A stretch of 64,000 nucleotides of DNA, from contig NZ_SAUN01000001.1 of assembly GCF_004011505.1 (NCBI RefSeq), positions 7,901,501-7,965,500 of the forward strand, given 5' to 3'. The position numbers and the translations under genes were made by a program. A model generated the notes under the pieces. It was not told the origin of the DNA, searched no databases, and was given only the letters and a program-made list of their open reading frames with translations. The DNA comes from Nonomuraea polychroma. Its GTDB lineage: Bacteria > Actinomycetota > Actinomycetes > Streptosporangiales > Streptosporangiaceae. Shown in pieces: positions 18,611 to 26,968 of the stretch (position 1 is the stretch's first letter; every line of letters begins with the position of its first letter).

Positions 18611-18847
18611 GTGGCCGCACGCCTCGTCATCGCGATCACAACACAGAACATCGGCCAACGGATCACCACGCGCAGGCGCGTACCAGGAGGGTATCGCGAC
18701 GCGGTGGGGACACTCGAGTCCTGGGAGAACGGTGTGCTGAAAGTTCGTAAAAGGGACGGCACACTTGTGGAGATCTTTGAGGAGACGCTGGTAGCAGCCA
18801 AGGTCGTTCCGGCCGCGCCTCCTCGACCTGGGCAGTCGCAACCATAA
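18611..18847 (+). CDS. Small stand-alone SH3-like domain (Rv0428c acetyltransferase N-terminal type)
   Basis: A 78-residue protein resembling the SH3-like domain that begins actinobacterial GNAT acetyltransferases of the Rv0428c type (IGQRITTRRRVPGGYRDAVG, then KVRKRDGTLVEIFEETLVAA). In several actinomycetes such an acetyltransferase sits directly beside fdxA. Here the frame stops before any GNAT fold, so this is either a minimal surviving domain or a truncated remnant. GTG start at 18611. Confidence 0.65.
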   Translation: MAARLVIAITTQNIGQRITTRRRVPGGYRDAVGTLESWENGVLKVRKRDGTLVEIFEETLVAAKVVPAAPPRPGQSQP

Positions 18848-18858
18848 GTATTCGGTGT

Positions 18859-19926
18859 GTGACCGTACGTATCTGCGCCGCCGCAGCAGCCATCCTCGCC
18901 AGCGCCGGATGCGGCGCGTCGTCCACAGAATCGTCAACGCCGGCTGAGAACCTGCCGCCGGTCAACGTGCAGGCGGGCTCGCTGAAGTCCGGCTTCACCA
19001 CCATGGAGCGCCTCGCCGAAGCCGCCAAGCGCGAGGGCGAGCTCAACGTGATCGCGCTGCCCCGCGACTGGGTCAACTTCGGCGAGGTGATCGACACCTT
19101 CGCCGACAAGTACGGCCTCAAGGTCAACCAGCTCGAGCCCGGCGCGAGCAGCCGGCGCCAGATCGAGGCGGCCGCGCAGCTCAAGCCCGACGTGTTCGAC
19201 CTGACCCTGGACGTCGCGGTGCGCGAGGCGGCCAAGTTCGCGCCGTACAAGGTGCAGGGCTGGCAGGACCTGCCCGACGACGTGAAGGATCCGTCCGGCG
19301 CCTGGTACGCCGCCTATGGCGGCTACATGTCCATCGGGTACGACCCGCGCGCGGTCAAGGCCCCCGCCTCCTTCGCCGACCTGCTCAAGCCCGGCTACCA
19401 GGTCGCGCTCGACGGGGACCCGCTGCGCTCGGCGTCGGCGTTCAGTGGCGTGATGGCGGCCTCCATGCGGGCCGGGGTGCCGCGACCTGATCAAGGGGTG
19501 AAGCTGTTCGCCGAGCTCAAGAAGGCCGGCCGGCTCACCGACCTGGCCAAGGCCAACACGATCGTCGCCTGGGACCACCTGAACGCCGCCCGCAGCGCCG
19601 GCCATCCCGACACGTGGCAGGTGACGATCCCGCGGGACGCGGCGCTCGGCGGCTACCACGTGCAGGCGATCAACAAGGCCGCCCCGCACCCGGCCGCCGC
19701 TCGCCTGTGGCAGGAGTTCCTGTTCTCCGACGAGGGCCAGAACCTGCTGCAGAAGGGCTGGGCCCGGCCGGCGCGCGGCGAGGCCATGCTCATGAAGGGC
19801 ACGCTCGACACCACGCAGGCGGCCAAGATGCCCAAGGCGCCGGGGCCGCCCGTCCTCATGACGATTCCCCAGGCAGACGCGGCGAAGGCGTACCTCAAGA
19901 AGGAATGGACGAAGAGTGTGGGATGA
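18859..19926 (+). CDS. Extracellular solute-binding lipoprotein (ABC type)
   Basis: A 355-residue periplasmic-binding-fold lipoprotein. The lipobox ASAGC places the lipidated Cys at residue 18. The body matches family 1/iron- or polyamine-type binding proteins (EAAKREGELNVIALPRDWVNF; YGGYMSIGYDPRAVKAP). No permease or ATPase gene is adjacent, so it is an orphan. GTG start at 18859. Ligand not deducible. Confidence 0.85.
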   Translation: MTVRICAAAAAILASAGCGASSTESSTPAENLPPVNVQAGSLKSGFTTMERLAEAAKREGELNVIALPRDWVNFGEVIDTFADKYGLKVNQLEPGASSRRQIEAAAQLKPDVFDLTLDVAVREAAKFAPYKVQGWQDLPDDVKDPSGAWYAAYGGYMSIGYDPRAVKAPASFADLLKPGYQVALDGDPLRSASAFSGVMAASMRAGVPRPDQGVKLFAELKKAGRLTDLAKANTIVAWDHLNAARSAGHPDTWQVTIPRDAALGGYHVQAINKAAPHPAAARLWQEFLFSDEGQNLLQKGWARPARGEAMLMKGTLDTTQAAKMPKAPGPPVLMTIPQADAAKAYLKKEWTKSVG

Positions 19927-20027
19927 GTCCGAAGTGACTTGATATGTCGTAGGGACGTTCAGGCTCTAAAGTGAACGGACAGCACGGCCACGGGGGCCCG
20001 ATGTCTGACGAATGAGAGCTGATCGTC

Positions 20028-20804
20028 TTGCGATACGACACACCGAGTTTGGAGCGGTGGAACAGTCGCGCCTACGACAGCAGCTTCGGCTACGTCTCCA
20101 CGCAGGGCGCACCGCTGGTCGACCTGCTGGATCCGCGGCCCGGCGAGCGCGTGCTCGACCTCGGGTGCGGCACGGGCGTGCTCACCGCGCAGATCGCCTT
20201 CAGGGGCGCGGAGGTCCTGGGCATCGACGGCTCGTCCGCCATGATCGAGAAGGCGCTGGCGCAGTACCCGGGCATCAACTTCATCGTCGGGGACGGGCAC
20301 GACTTCACCGTCGTGAACCGGTACGACGCGGTCTTCTCCAACGCGGCGCTGCACTGGATGAGCCGGGATCCGGCCATCGTGATCGCCAACGTGCGCGAGG
20401 CGCTCACACCCGGCGGGCGCTTCGTCGCCGAGATGGGCGGCGCGGGCAACTGCGCCGAGCTGACCGCGGCGATGCTGACCGCCTGGCGCGAGTACGGCCT
20501 GCAGGAACCCGACCTGCCGTGGTATTTCCCCACGCCTGCCGAGTACGCCCGCCGGCTGGAGCAGGAAGGGTTCGTCGTCAGGTTGCTCGAATACTTCGAC
20601 CGGCCGACCCCTCTTGACGAATGCCCTGGCGGCGCGGCCGATTGGGTACGCATGTTCGCCGCCGGGGCGCTCAAGGGGCTCGCGCCGGACATCGTGGAGC
20701 CCCTGCTTCGTCGGGTCAATGAGCTGGCAGCGCCCGCGCTTCGCAGGGAGACTGGCTGGATGGCCGATTACGTACGTTTGCGCTTTGCCGCTGTTCGGCG
20801 CTGA
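20028..20804 (+). CDS. Class I SAM-dependent methyltransferase (trans-aconitate methyltransferase-like)
   Basis: A 258-residue methyltransferase with motif I VLDLGCGTGVLTAQIA, an acidic SAM-binding Asp in GIDGSSAMI, and the SNAALHWM segment typical of the Tam/BioC-like group. The TTG start at 20028 fits the conserved N-terminus. It lies upstream of the helicase cassette in the same direction with a 111-bp gap. Substrate unknown. Confidence 0.85.
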   Translation: MRYDTPSLERWNSRAYDSSFGYVSTQGAPLVDLLDPRPGERVLDLGCGTGVLTAQIAFRGAEVLGIDGSSAMIEKALAQYPGINFIVGDGHDFTVVNRYDAVFSNAALHWMSRDPAIVIANVREALTPGGRFVAEMGGAGNCAELTAAMLTAWREYGLQEPDLPWYFPTPAEYARRLEQEGFVVRLLEYFDRPTPLDECPGGAADWVRMFAAGALKGLAPDIVEPLLRRVNELAAPALRRETGWMADYVRLRFAAVRR

Positions 20805-20825
20805 TGCGTAGTGCATGATGCGTAG
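20802..20825. repeat. Ten-base direct repeat before the helicase cassette
   Basis: TGATGCGTAG occurs at 20802-20811, overlapping the methyltransferase stop, and again at 20816-20825 after TGCA. It is the only notable structure in the 111-bp leader of the cassette and may be an operator or a slippage product. Confidence 0.5.
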
Positions 20826-20915
20826 GGCTGTTTTGCCGGACTATGGTCTGTTCCTGGGCGGCGAGATTATGGCTGCACCGCTGCGGCGGCGTGAGGGGCT
20901 GGTGAACGGAACGGG

Positions 20916-23204
20916 ATGAATTTCTGCCTGAGCGACCTCGTACCACCGTTGAGGTGGAGCGACGCGTCGACGATCACGCTACTCACCGGGCAGCCGGACC
21001 TGCCGGATGCGTGGTGGCGCAGTCTGCCCATGCCGCATGTCCTCGCCGCCATCGGCCCGGAGTCCCTGGGCGAACTGCTGACGGAGATCGCCCTGGAGCA
21101 GTGGCCGGCGGCGGCTCTGGGTGACGTGCTGCCCGCGCTGCACGTGCTCGACCCGGACGAGGCCGACGAGCCCGCCGTCGCGATCGCGCTCGACCGTGCC
21201 GGCTCGTGGCCGGGGCTGCTCGCGTTGACCAGCCGGGAGCTGGTCGATCAGCCCTTCATCCAGGCGCGCCCGGTGTTGAACACCTTGTTCTCGGCCGTGT
21301 TCGCCCGCTTGACGTCGCCGCAGCCGGTGCAGAGCGCGGCATCGAGGGCGCCGGCGGCGTCGGCGGTCGCCTCGACCCCGGCGGTCCCGGCCCCCCGGGT
21401 CGAGCCGTCCGGGCCGGCCGAGTCCGCACCCATGCCGGGACCGATCACCATCGACGGCCCTTCGCCGGCCGCGGACGATCACTCGGACGGCGCGGACACC
21501 CCCTCGCGCGGGGCAGGCGAGCCCTCGCGGGGCGCGGACGAGCCTGAGGCCGTCGCTGGCGGGCCGGAGCCCGTGCCCGCGGCGGAGGAGCCGAGCGCCG
21601 AGGCGGTCGCGGCGGAGCACGCGTCTGAGCCGATCGCCGAGCCCGCGCACCCCTCCCCCGCCGCTGGGGCAGCCGACGAGGCCGGGCAGGAGCCTGCCTC
21701 CGAGGAGTCCGAGCAGGCCGAGGAGTCCGAGCAGGCCGCGCACGCCATGGGCGCCGCCGAGGCCGCCCAGGCGACGGAGGACGCGGAGGCCGAGCAGCCT
21801 GAGGCCGGTGCCGAGCAGCCCGAGCTTCACGAGGGCGTCCCCGTTCAGCCGGACGCCGCGACGGGCGGGGACGAGGCCGCCGCGACGGACGAAAGCGACC
21901 TCGAGCCCGCGGGCGAAGGCGGTCCTGAGGGTGCGACACCCCAGGAGGACGTGGCCGGGGAAGGCGGGCTCGCCGAGCCGGTGCTGGACGCCGACGCCGA
22001 ACCCGTCGTCGAGGAGGGGGACGGGCCCGACCCCGTCCTGGACGCCGCCGAGGAGCCCGCCCCGGAGCAGGCGGCCGAGGAGGCGGCGGCTCTGGCGGAA
22101 AGCGGAGCCGAGGAGGCGGCCGCTCACGAACAGGAGCTGCCCCAGCTCATCGAGGCCGCGTTCGCCGGGCTGGACGACAAGAGCTGGGCCGTGGCGCAGA
22201 ACCGGGTGTTCACCGACGAGCCGTCGGCCGTGGATCAGCTCGCCAAGCTGTTCGCCGTCCCGCCGTCCGAGATCTCCGCCACGGAGGACGAGTTCCGCGG
22301 CCGCCTGAACCGCTGGCTGGCCAGCGAGGAGGCGGCCCCGTACCGGGCGCATCTGGACGAGCTGCGCAGGACGCTGGGCCCCGCGGCGCCCAAGGAGCAG
22401 CTGATCGGCGCGGCAGACTGGCACCGGGTGGAGATCCGCGCGCTGGAGGTGCCTGCCTGGCAGTTCGTGCTGGCGACCCTGCCGGGCCAAGCGCAGCCCC
22501 AGGCACAGCCCCAGGTCGACCTGCCGCCCCCGCCGAGGCCGCAGCCGCTGATGGACCTGCCGGCGCACTCGGCGTTCGGCCCCGTGCCGGTGCCGCCCCC
22601 GCCCGGCCCGCCGCAGTTCCAGGCGTTCACCCCGCCCACGCCTCCGCCTGGCGAGTCCAACGGCACGCCGGGCGAGCAGAAGCCGTACCAGCCGCTGAAG
22701 GACGTCTCCCAGACCAGGCGCTGCTTCCGGCAGCCGGACGGCCGCTGGTGGTTGCGCATCGACGTGACCGCCGAGCAGCTCGCGGGCGGGGAGTGCGCGT
22801 TGCCGACGGGCTTCGCCTCGTACCTGGGCCTGTCACCGGGTGAGAGCAGGACGGTCAGGAGCGCCGCGGGCGAGCTGACCATGACCTGGCACGGCAGGCC
22901 GGTGCTGGAGTCCGTCGAACGCCTCCTCGTGGACGTCGGCGCCCGCGAGGGCGGGCACCTGTTCCTGACGCTGTCGGACGAGGGCGTGCTGCGGGCCAGG
23001 CACCTGCCGGTCGCCGCGCAGGGCGCCGAGAAGATCACCAAGGCGCTGCGCCTGGTCGGGTACACAGCCCCGGGAGGCACCCGGGATCAGGCAGCCAGGG
23101 TGATCGCCACCAGGATCGGCATGACGGGACCGGTGAGCCTGCCGGACCTGCTCGTCAGGCTCCGCGAACGCGGGGACCGCGATCTGCTAGCCCTCTTGGA
23201 CTGA
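20916..23204 (+). CDS. Sigma-region-4-like protein with long acidic linker (cassette protein A)
   Basis: A 762-residue protein of unknown function, paralogous to the gene at 25080. Domains: a conserved N-terminal domain (about 1-135, LSDLVPPLRW and LPDAWW), an acidic Ala/Glu/Pro linker (about 136-405), a segment aligning with the sigma-4 helix-turn-helix of the paralogue but degenerate (about 407-470, DQLAKLFAVPPSEIS), a conserved LEVPAWQFVLATL block, a Pro-rich linker, and a conserved C-terminal domain (about 590-762, YQPLKDVSQTRRCFRQPDG to RLRERGDRDLLALL). It lacks the winged-helix block present in the paralogue. Four bases separate it from the helicase gene, so they are co-transcribed. Confidence 0.8.
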   Translation: MNFCLSDLVPPLRWSDASTITLLTGQPDLPDAWWRSLPMPHVLAAIGPESLGELLTEIALEQWPAAALGDVLPALHVLDPDEADEPAVAIALDRAGSWPGLLALTSRELVDQPFIQARPVLNTLFSAVFARLTSPQPVQSAASRAPAASAVASTPAVPAPRVEPSGPAESAPMPGPITIDGPSPAADDHSDGADTPSRGAGEPSRGADEPEAVAGGPEPVPAAEEPSAEAVAAEHASEPIAEPAHPSPAAGAADEAGQEPASEESEQAEESEQAAHAMGAAEAAQATEDAEAEQPEAGAEQPELHEGVPVQPDAATGGDEAAATDESDLEPAGEGGPEGATPQEDVAGEGGLAEPVLDADAEPVVEEGDGPDPVLDAAEEPAPEQAAEEAAALAESGAEEAAAHEQELPQLIEAAFAGLDDKSWAVAQNRVFTDEPSAVDQLAKLFAVPPSEISATEDEFRGRLNRWLASEEAAPYRAHLDELRRTLGPAAPKEQLIGAADWHRVEIRALEVPAWQFVLATLPGQAQPQAQPQVDLPPPPRPQPLMDLPAHSAFGPVPVPPPPGPPQFQAFTPPTPPPGESNGTPGEQKPYQPLKDVSQTRRCFRQPDGRWWLRIDVTAEQLAGGECALPTGFASYLGLSPGESRTVRSAAGELTMTWHGRPVLESVERLLVDVGAREGGHLFLTLSDEGVLRARHLPVAAQGAEKITKALRLVGYTAPGGTRDQAARVIATRIGMTGPVSLPDLLVRLRERGDRDLLALLD

Positions 23205-23208
23205 GCCG

Positions 23209-25032
23209 GTGCCGCGGCTCGCGATCGGCCCTGAGTTTCCCAGGGAGCTCAGCGCACTGGCTCAGCCGGTGCGCAGGGACGCCGTGGTCGCGCTGCGCCG
23301 GTTCCTGCTGAACGTGTCCGGCGCCCCGCACCCCGAGCGGGTGCGGGGCGCCAGGGATCCGCGGGTCGCCACGCTGCGGCTGGCCGCGGGGCATCGCGGG
23401 GTGGTGGTACGCCAGCGGGACGTTTATTGGCTGCGTACGGTCCTGCCCGACCCCGAGGCCTGGTCGTACGCGCAACGCCACAGGTACGGCGTCAACCCCG
23501 TGGTCGGCGTCGTCGAGGAGTGGGACGCCGAGGCCCTGGAACGGGTGGAGCCCGCGTTACGCAGGTCGGGCAGGCGGTCGTCGCGGCTGTTCGACGCGAT
23601 CTGCGACGGCGACCTGCTGGCGCTCGGCCTGGACGGGCACGCCATGCCGCTGTTCCGGCTCATCACGACAGAGGCCGACGTGGCCGCGCTCGAACCCCTG
23701 CTGCCGCCCACCCAGCACCTGCCGCTCGCCGTGCTGGCCCGCGGCGGCTCGCTCGCGGAGGCCTGGCGCGAGCTGGACGCCTGGCGCTACTCGGACGCCG
23801 ACACCGGGCCGATCGACCCCGACGACCTGCACGCGGCGCTGCGGCGCAGCCCCGACCAGGCGGCGTTCGCGCCCGACAAGGTGACGCTCGACCGGGTGCT
23901 GGGAGCGCCGGAGTGGTGCACCTTCCCCCATCCGACGCAGCACCGGCTGGCCAGGGCGGCCCGCTACGAGCATCCGGTGCTGGTGATCGGCGGCGCGGGC
24001 ACCGGCAAGACCGTCATCGCCCTGCACCGCGCCGCCCACCTGGCGGCGAACGGCCGCGGCCCGGTCCTGCTCATCACGTTCTCGCAGAGCCTGGCCGAGG
24101 AGTTGTCGGCCAGGCTGGACGTGCTGATCGAGGACGAGGTCATCCGCAAGCGGGTCGAAGTGGACAACGCCGAGCGCCTGGCCATGCGCATCGTGGCCGG
24201 CGCGGAGGGCCGCCGGCCGGCGCTGGTCGGCCCCGGGGCGCGGTCGCTGGCCCAGCTGACGGACGAGGCGCTCAGGCTGTTGTCGCTCACGACCGGCGAC
24301 CTGCTCGACGACGTGGAGCCGGAGCGCAAGCCGTACCGTCACATCGTGGTGGACGAGGCGCAGGACATCAGCGCGGCGCAGTGGCGGCTGCTGCGGGCGG
24401 CGGCGCCGCGCGCGTACGACGACCTGTTCATCGTGGGCGATCCGCACCAGCGGGTCACCGACACGCGGGTGACGCTGGGCGCCGTCGGCATCCCCGTCGT
24501 CCAGCACACGTTGAAGGTCTCCTACCGGCTTCCGCAGGAGCTGCTGTCCTTCGTGGTGCGGCTGCGCGGCGGCGGCCCCGTGGCCGGCCTGGTCAGGGGC
24601 GCGACCGAGATGTACGGCTACCGCGCCACGCACAACGGCGAACGCCCGATGATCAGGGCGTACGACTCGCCCGAGTCGGAGCTGGCCGGGCTGCGGGCCA
24701 CGATCGAGTCGTGGCTGGCCGACGGCGTGCCGGCCGGCGAGATCGCCGTCGGCGCCCGCACCACCCGGCTCGTCCGGCAGGCCAAGAAGGCGCTGGAAGG
24801 TCTGGACGTGCGTGCCGCGACCTTCCAGCATCTGAAGGGGCTGGAGTTCGAGCGCGTCGCTCTCATCGGCGTGGCGGAGGGCGTGGTGCCCGAGCCGCCG
24901 CCGCAAGAACCTGGTGCAAGGGCTCGAGCCCTGCAGCGCGAGCGGAGCATACTGTTCGTCGCCTGCACGCGAGCGCGGGCGATGCTCTATATCTCCCATT
25001 CCGGAAGAGGCAGCCCCTTTATACCCCTCTGA
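23209..25032 (+). CDS. RelE-fold domain fused to UvrD/Rep-type SF1 helicase (cassette protein B)
   Basis: A 607-residue fusion. Residues 1 to about 115 resemble a RelE/ParE toxin fold (FPRELSALAQPVRRDAVVAL; HRGVVVRQRDVYWLRTVLP). The helicase part has a Q-motif-like HPTQHRLAR, Walker A GGAGTGKT (261-268), Walker B VVDEAQD (Asp382-Asp386), motif III GDPHQR, motif IV SYRLPQEL, and the C-terminal VACTRAR. Similar toxin-fold helicases occur in many bacteria; their role is unsettled. It is sandwiched between two paralogous sigma-4-type proteins, with 4 bp upstream and 47 bp downstream. It would act on DNA in the cytoplasm. Confidence 0.85.
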   Translation: MPRLAIGPEFPRELSALAQPVRRDAVVALRRFLLNVSGAPHPERVRGARDPRVATLRLAAGHRGVVVRQRDVYWLRTVLPDPEAWSYAQRHRYGVNPVVGVVEEWDAEALERVEPALRRSGRRSSRLFDAICDGDLLALGLDGHAMPLFRLITTEADVAALEPLLPPTQHLPLAVLARGGSLAEAWRELDAWRYSDADTGPIDPDDLHAALRRSPDQAAFAPDKVTLDRVLGAPEWCTFPHPTQHRLARAARYEHPVLVIGGAGTGKTVIALHRAAHLAANGRGPVLLITFSQSLAEELSARLDVLIEDEVIRKRVEVDNAERLAMRIVAGAEGRRPALVGPGARSLAQLTDEALRLLSLTTGDLLDDVEPERKPYRHIVVDEAQDISAAQWRLLRAAAPRAYDDLFIVGDPHQRVTDTRVTLGAVGIPVVQHTLKVSYRLPQELLSFVVRLRGGGPVAGLVRGATEMYGYRATHNGERPMIRAYDSPESELAGLRATIESWLADGVPAGEIAVGARTTRLVRQAKKALEGLDVRAATFQHLKGLEFERVALIGVAEGVVPEPPPQEPGARARALQRERSILFVACTRARAMLYISHSGRGSPFIPL

Positions 25033-25079
25033 TCACATAGTCTGAACTGCGGATACTTCCCATTGCCGGTTGGACCTCA

Positions 25080-26930
25080 ATGAACCTCAGTCTGAGCGAC
25101 CTCGCGCCACCCGTGCGCTGGACCTCCCCTGGTCAAATCGCGCCGATCGTGGAGGAGCCCCAGCTGCCCGAGGCCTGGTGGCAAGCGATCCCCCTCGACC
25201 GCGCGTGCGCCATCGTGGGCACCCAGACCGTGGCGGGCCACCTGGCCGACCTGGCCGTGGCCTGCTGGGGACACCTGCTGCTCGGCGACATCCTCCCGCT
25301 GGTGCGCTTCTCCGATCCCGCCGAGGCCGAGCGCACGCCGGAGTCGCTGGGCAAGGACGTCGTGCAGAAGTTGTTCACCGGCGTGTTCGAGCGGCTGCTC
25401 GAGCCGCCGGAGGCCGCCGAGCCGGTGCCCATGGCGTCCCGGCCGGACAGGCCGCTGCCCGAGGTGATCGACACCTTGTTCGGAGCGCTGGACGACCGGC
25501 AGCGGGCCATCGCCCGCGACCGGCTGTACGCGGCGCAGCGCGCCACGCTGGACGAGCTGGCGCAGCGGTTCTCGGTGACGCGCGAGCGGATCAGGCAGAT
25601 CGAGCGCGACCTGCGCGACCACGTGGAGGCCTGGCTCAGCGGTCCCGACGCGGTGGCGCTGGTGGCGCACGTGGCGTGGCTGCGTGCCCGGCTGGGCTCC
25701 GCCGTACCGGCCGACGACCTGCAGGCCGCCGTGCCGTGGCACGGGACCGAGCTGCGTACGCTCGGGATCCCCGCCTGGCGGTTCGTGCGCACGCTGCTCA
25801 CCGGCTACGAGCAGTCCGACGGCTGGCTGGTCGCGGGCGGGGCGGACGAGCTGCGCGAGAAGACGCGCCAGCTGTTCGCCGACGGGCCGCGCCCGCTCGG
25901 CGAGGCCGTGTCCATGGTGGCCCAGCTCGGGGTGCGCGAGGACGTGGCCGAGCGGTGGATCCTCGCCGTGCCGCAGCTCCGCGTGCTCGGCCAGCACGTG
26001 GTGCCGTGGCCGCGCAGCATCAACGAGAAGGCCGAGGCGGTGCTGGCGGTGGCCGGCACTCCGCTGTCGCCGGAAGAGATCCAGGAGCGCATCGGCGAGG
26101 ACTACAGCCTGGTCGGCATCCGCAACCAGCTCACCGCCGACGACCGCTTCCTGCGCGTGGACCGGAACAAGTACGGGCTGACCCGGTGGGGCGGCGAGGA
26201 ATACCTGGGGATCAGGGAGATGATCGCCAGGGAGATCGAGCGGGCCGGCGGCGAGGCCTCGGTGAGCACGATCGTGACGAACCTGACCTCCCGGTACGAC
26301 GTCAGCGAGAGCTCCGTACGCGCATACTCGGGCGGGCCCGGGTTCGAGCGCACGCAGCGGGGCTGGATCCGGGTGGCGGGCACCTCGCCGAGCGGGGAGG
26401 CGGAGCCGTACCAGCCGCGTAAGGACGTCTCGCTGACCCGCCGCAGCTTCCGCTCGCGTGACGGGCGCTGGTGGCACCGGGTGGACATCAATGCCGAGCA
26501 CCTGCGGGGGTCGGGGTCGCCGCTGCCGACGGGGTTCGCGGCGTACCTGGGCATGGCGCCCGGCGGGCAGCTGACCGCGTCGGCGCCGTCCGGTGACGTG
26601 GTGATCAGCTGGCACAACCAGCCCACCATGGGGTCGATCAGGAACGTGCTGGCCGAGTCCAAGGCGAGCGAGGGCGACCACGTCTTCCTCACCGTGTCGG
26701 ACGGCGGCGAGTTGCTGACCCGCTACCTGCCGGCCGCGCCCGTCGGGATGCCGCCCGTGAACCGGGCGCTCTACCTGCTCGGCTACACCGCTCCGGTCAG
26801 CTCCGAGATGGAGGGCCTGCGGTTGATCGGGGCCAGGATCGGGCTGCCGGACACGGCCACGCGCGAGGAGATCCTGGGCCGGCTGCGCGAGCGCGGCGAC
26901 CGGGACATCCTCGGGTTCCTGGGCGGGTGA
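25080..26930 (+). CDS. Sigma-region-4/winged-helix protein (cassette protein C)
   Basis: A 616-residue paralogue of the protein at 20916. Domains: the N-terminal LSDLAPPVRW/LPEAWW domain (1 to about 115), an intact sigma-70 region-4 helix-turn-helix (155-186, DELAQRFSVTRERIRQIE), a GIPAWRFVRTL block, two winged-helix-like segments resembling HARE-HTH (about 315-375, VAGTPLSPEEIQERIG; and about 380-440, GGEASVSTIVTNL), and the shared C-terminal domain (about 445-616). The region-4 sequence is what principal sigma factors use to read -35 elements, but no region 2 is present, so it is not a complete sigma factor. Function unknown. Confidence 0.8.
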   Translation: MNLSLSDLAPPVRWTSPGQIAPIVEEPQLPEAWWQAIPLDRACAIVGTQTVAGHLADLAVACWGHLLLGDILPLVRFSDPAEAERTPESLGKDVVQKLFTGVFERLLEPPEAAEPVPMASRPDRPLPEVIDTLFGALDDRQRAIARDRLYAAQRATLDELAQRFSVTRERIRQIERDLRDHVEAWLSGPDAVALVAHVAWLRARLGSAVPADDLQAAVPWHGTELRTLGIPAWRFVRTLLTGYEQSDGWLVAGGADELREKTRQLFADGPRPLGEAVSMVAQLGVREDVAERWILAVPQLRVLGQHVVPWPRSINEKAEAVLAVAGTPLSPEEIQERIGEDYSLVGIRNQLTADDRFLRVDRNKYGLTRWGGEEYLGIREMIAREIERAGGEASVSTIVTNLTSRYDVSESSVRAYSGGPGFERTQRGWIRVAGTSPSGEAEPYQPRKDVSLTRRSFRSRDGRWWHRVDINAEHLRGSGSPLPTGFAAYLGMAPGGQLTASAPSGDVVISWHNQPTMGSIRNVLAESKASEGDHVFLTVSDGGELLTRYLPAAPVGMPPVNRALYLLGYTAPVSSEMEGLRLIGARIGLPDTATREEILGRLRERGDRDILGFLGG

Positions 26931-26968
26931 CTTTCCTGGGAGTCGTCGCGCCGGGCTAAGCTCGGGAG

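Noticed and set aside
23427..25040. Long overlapping frames across the helicase gene on both strands
   Set aside because: The helicase motifs are all in the frame starting at 23209; the others are low-complexity shadows.
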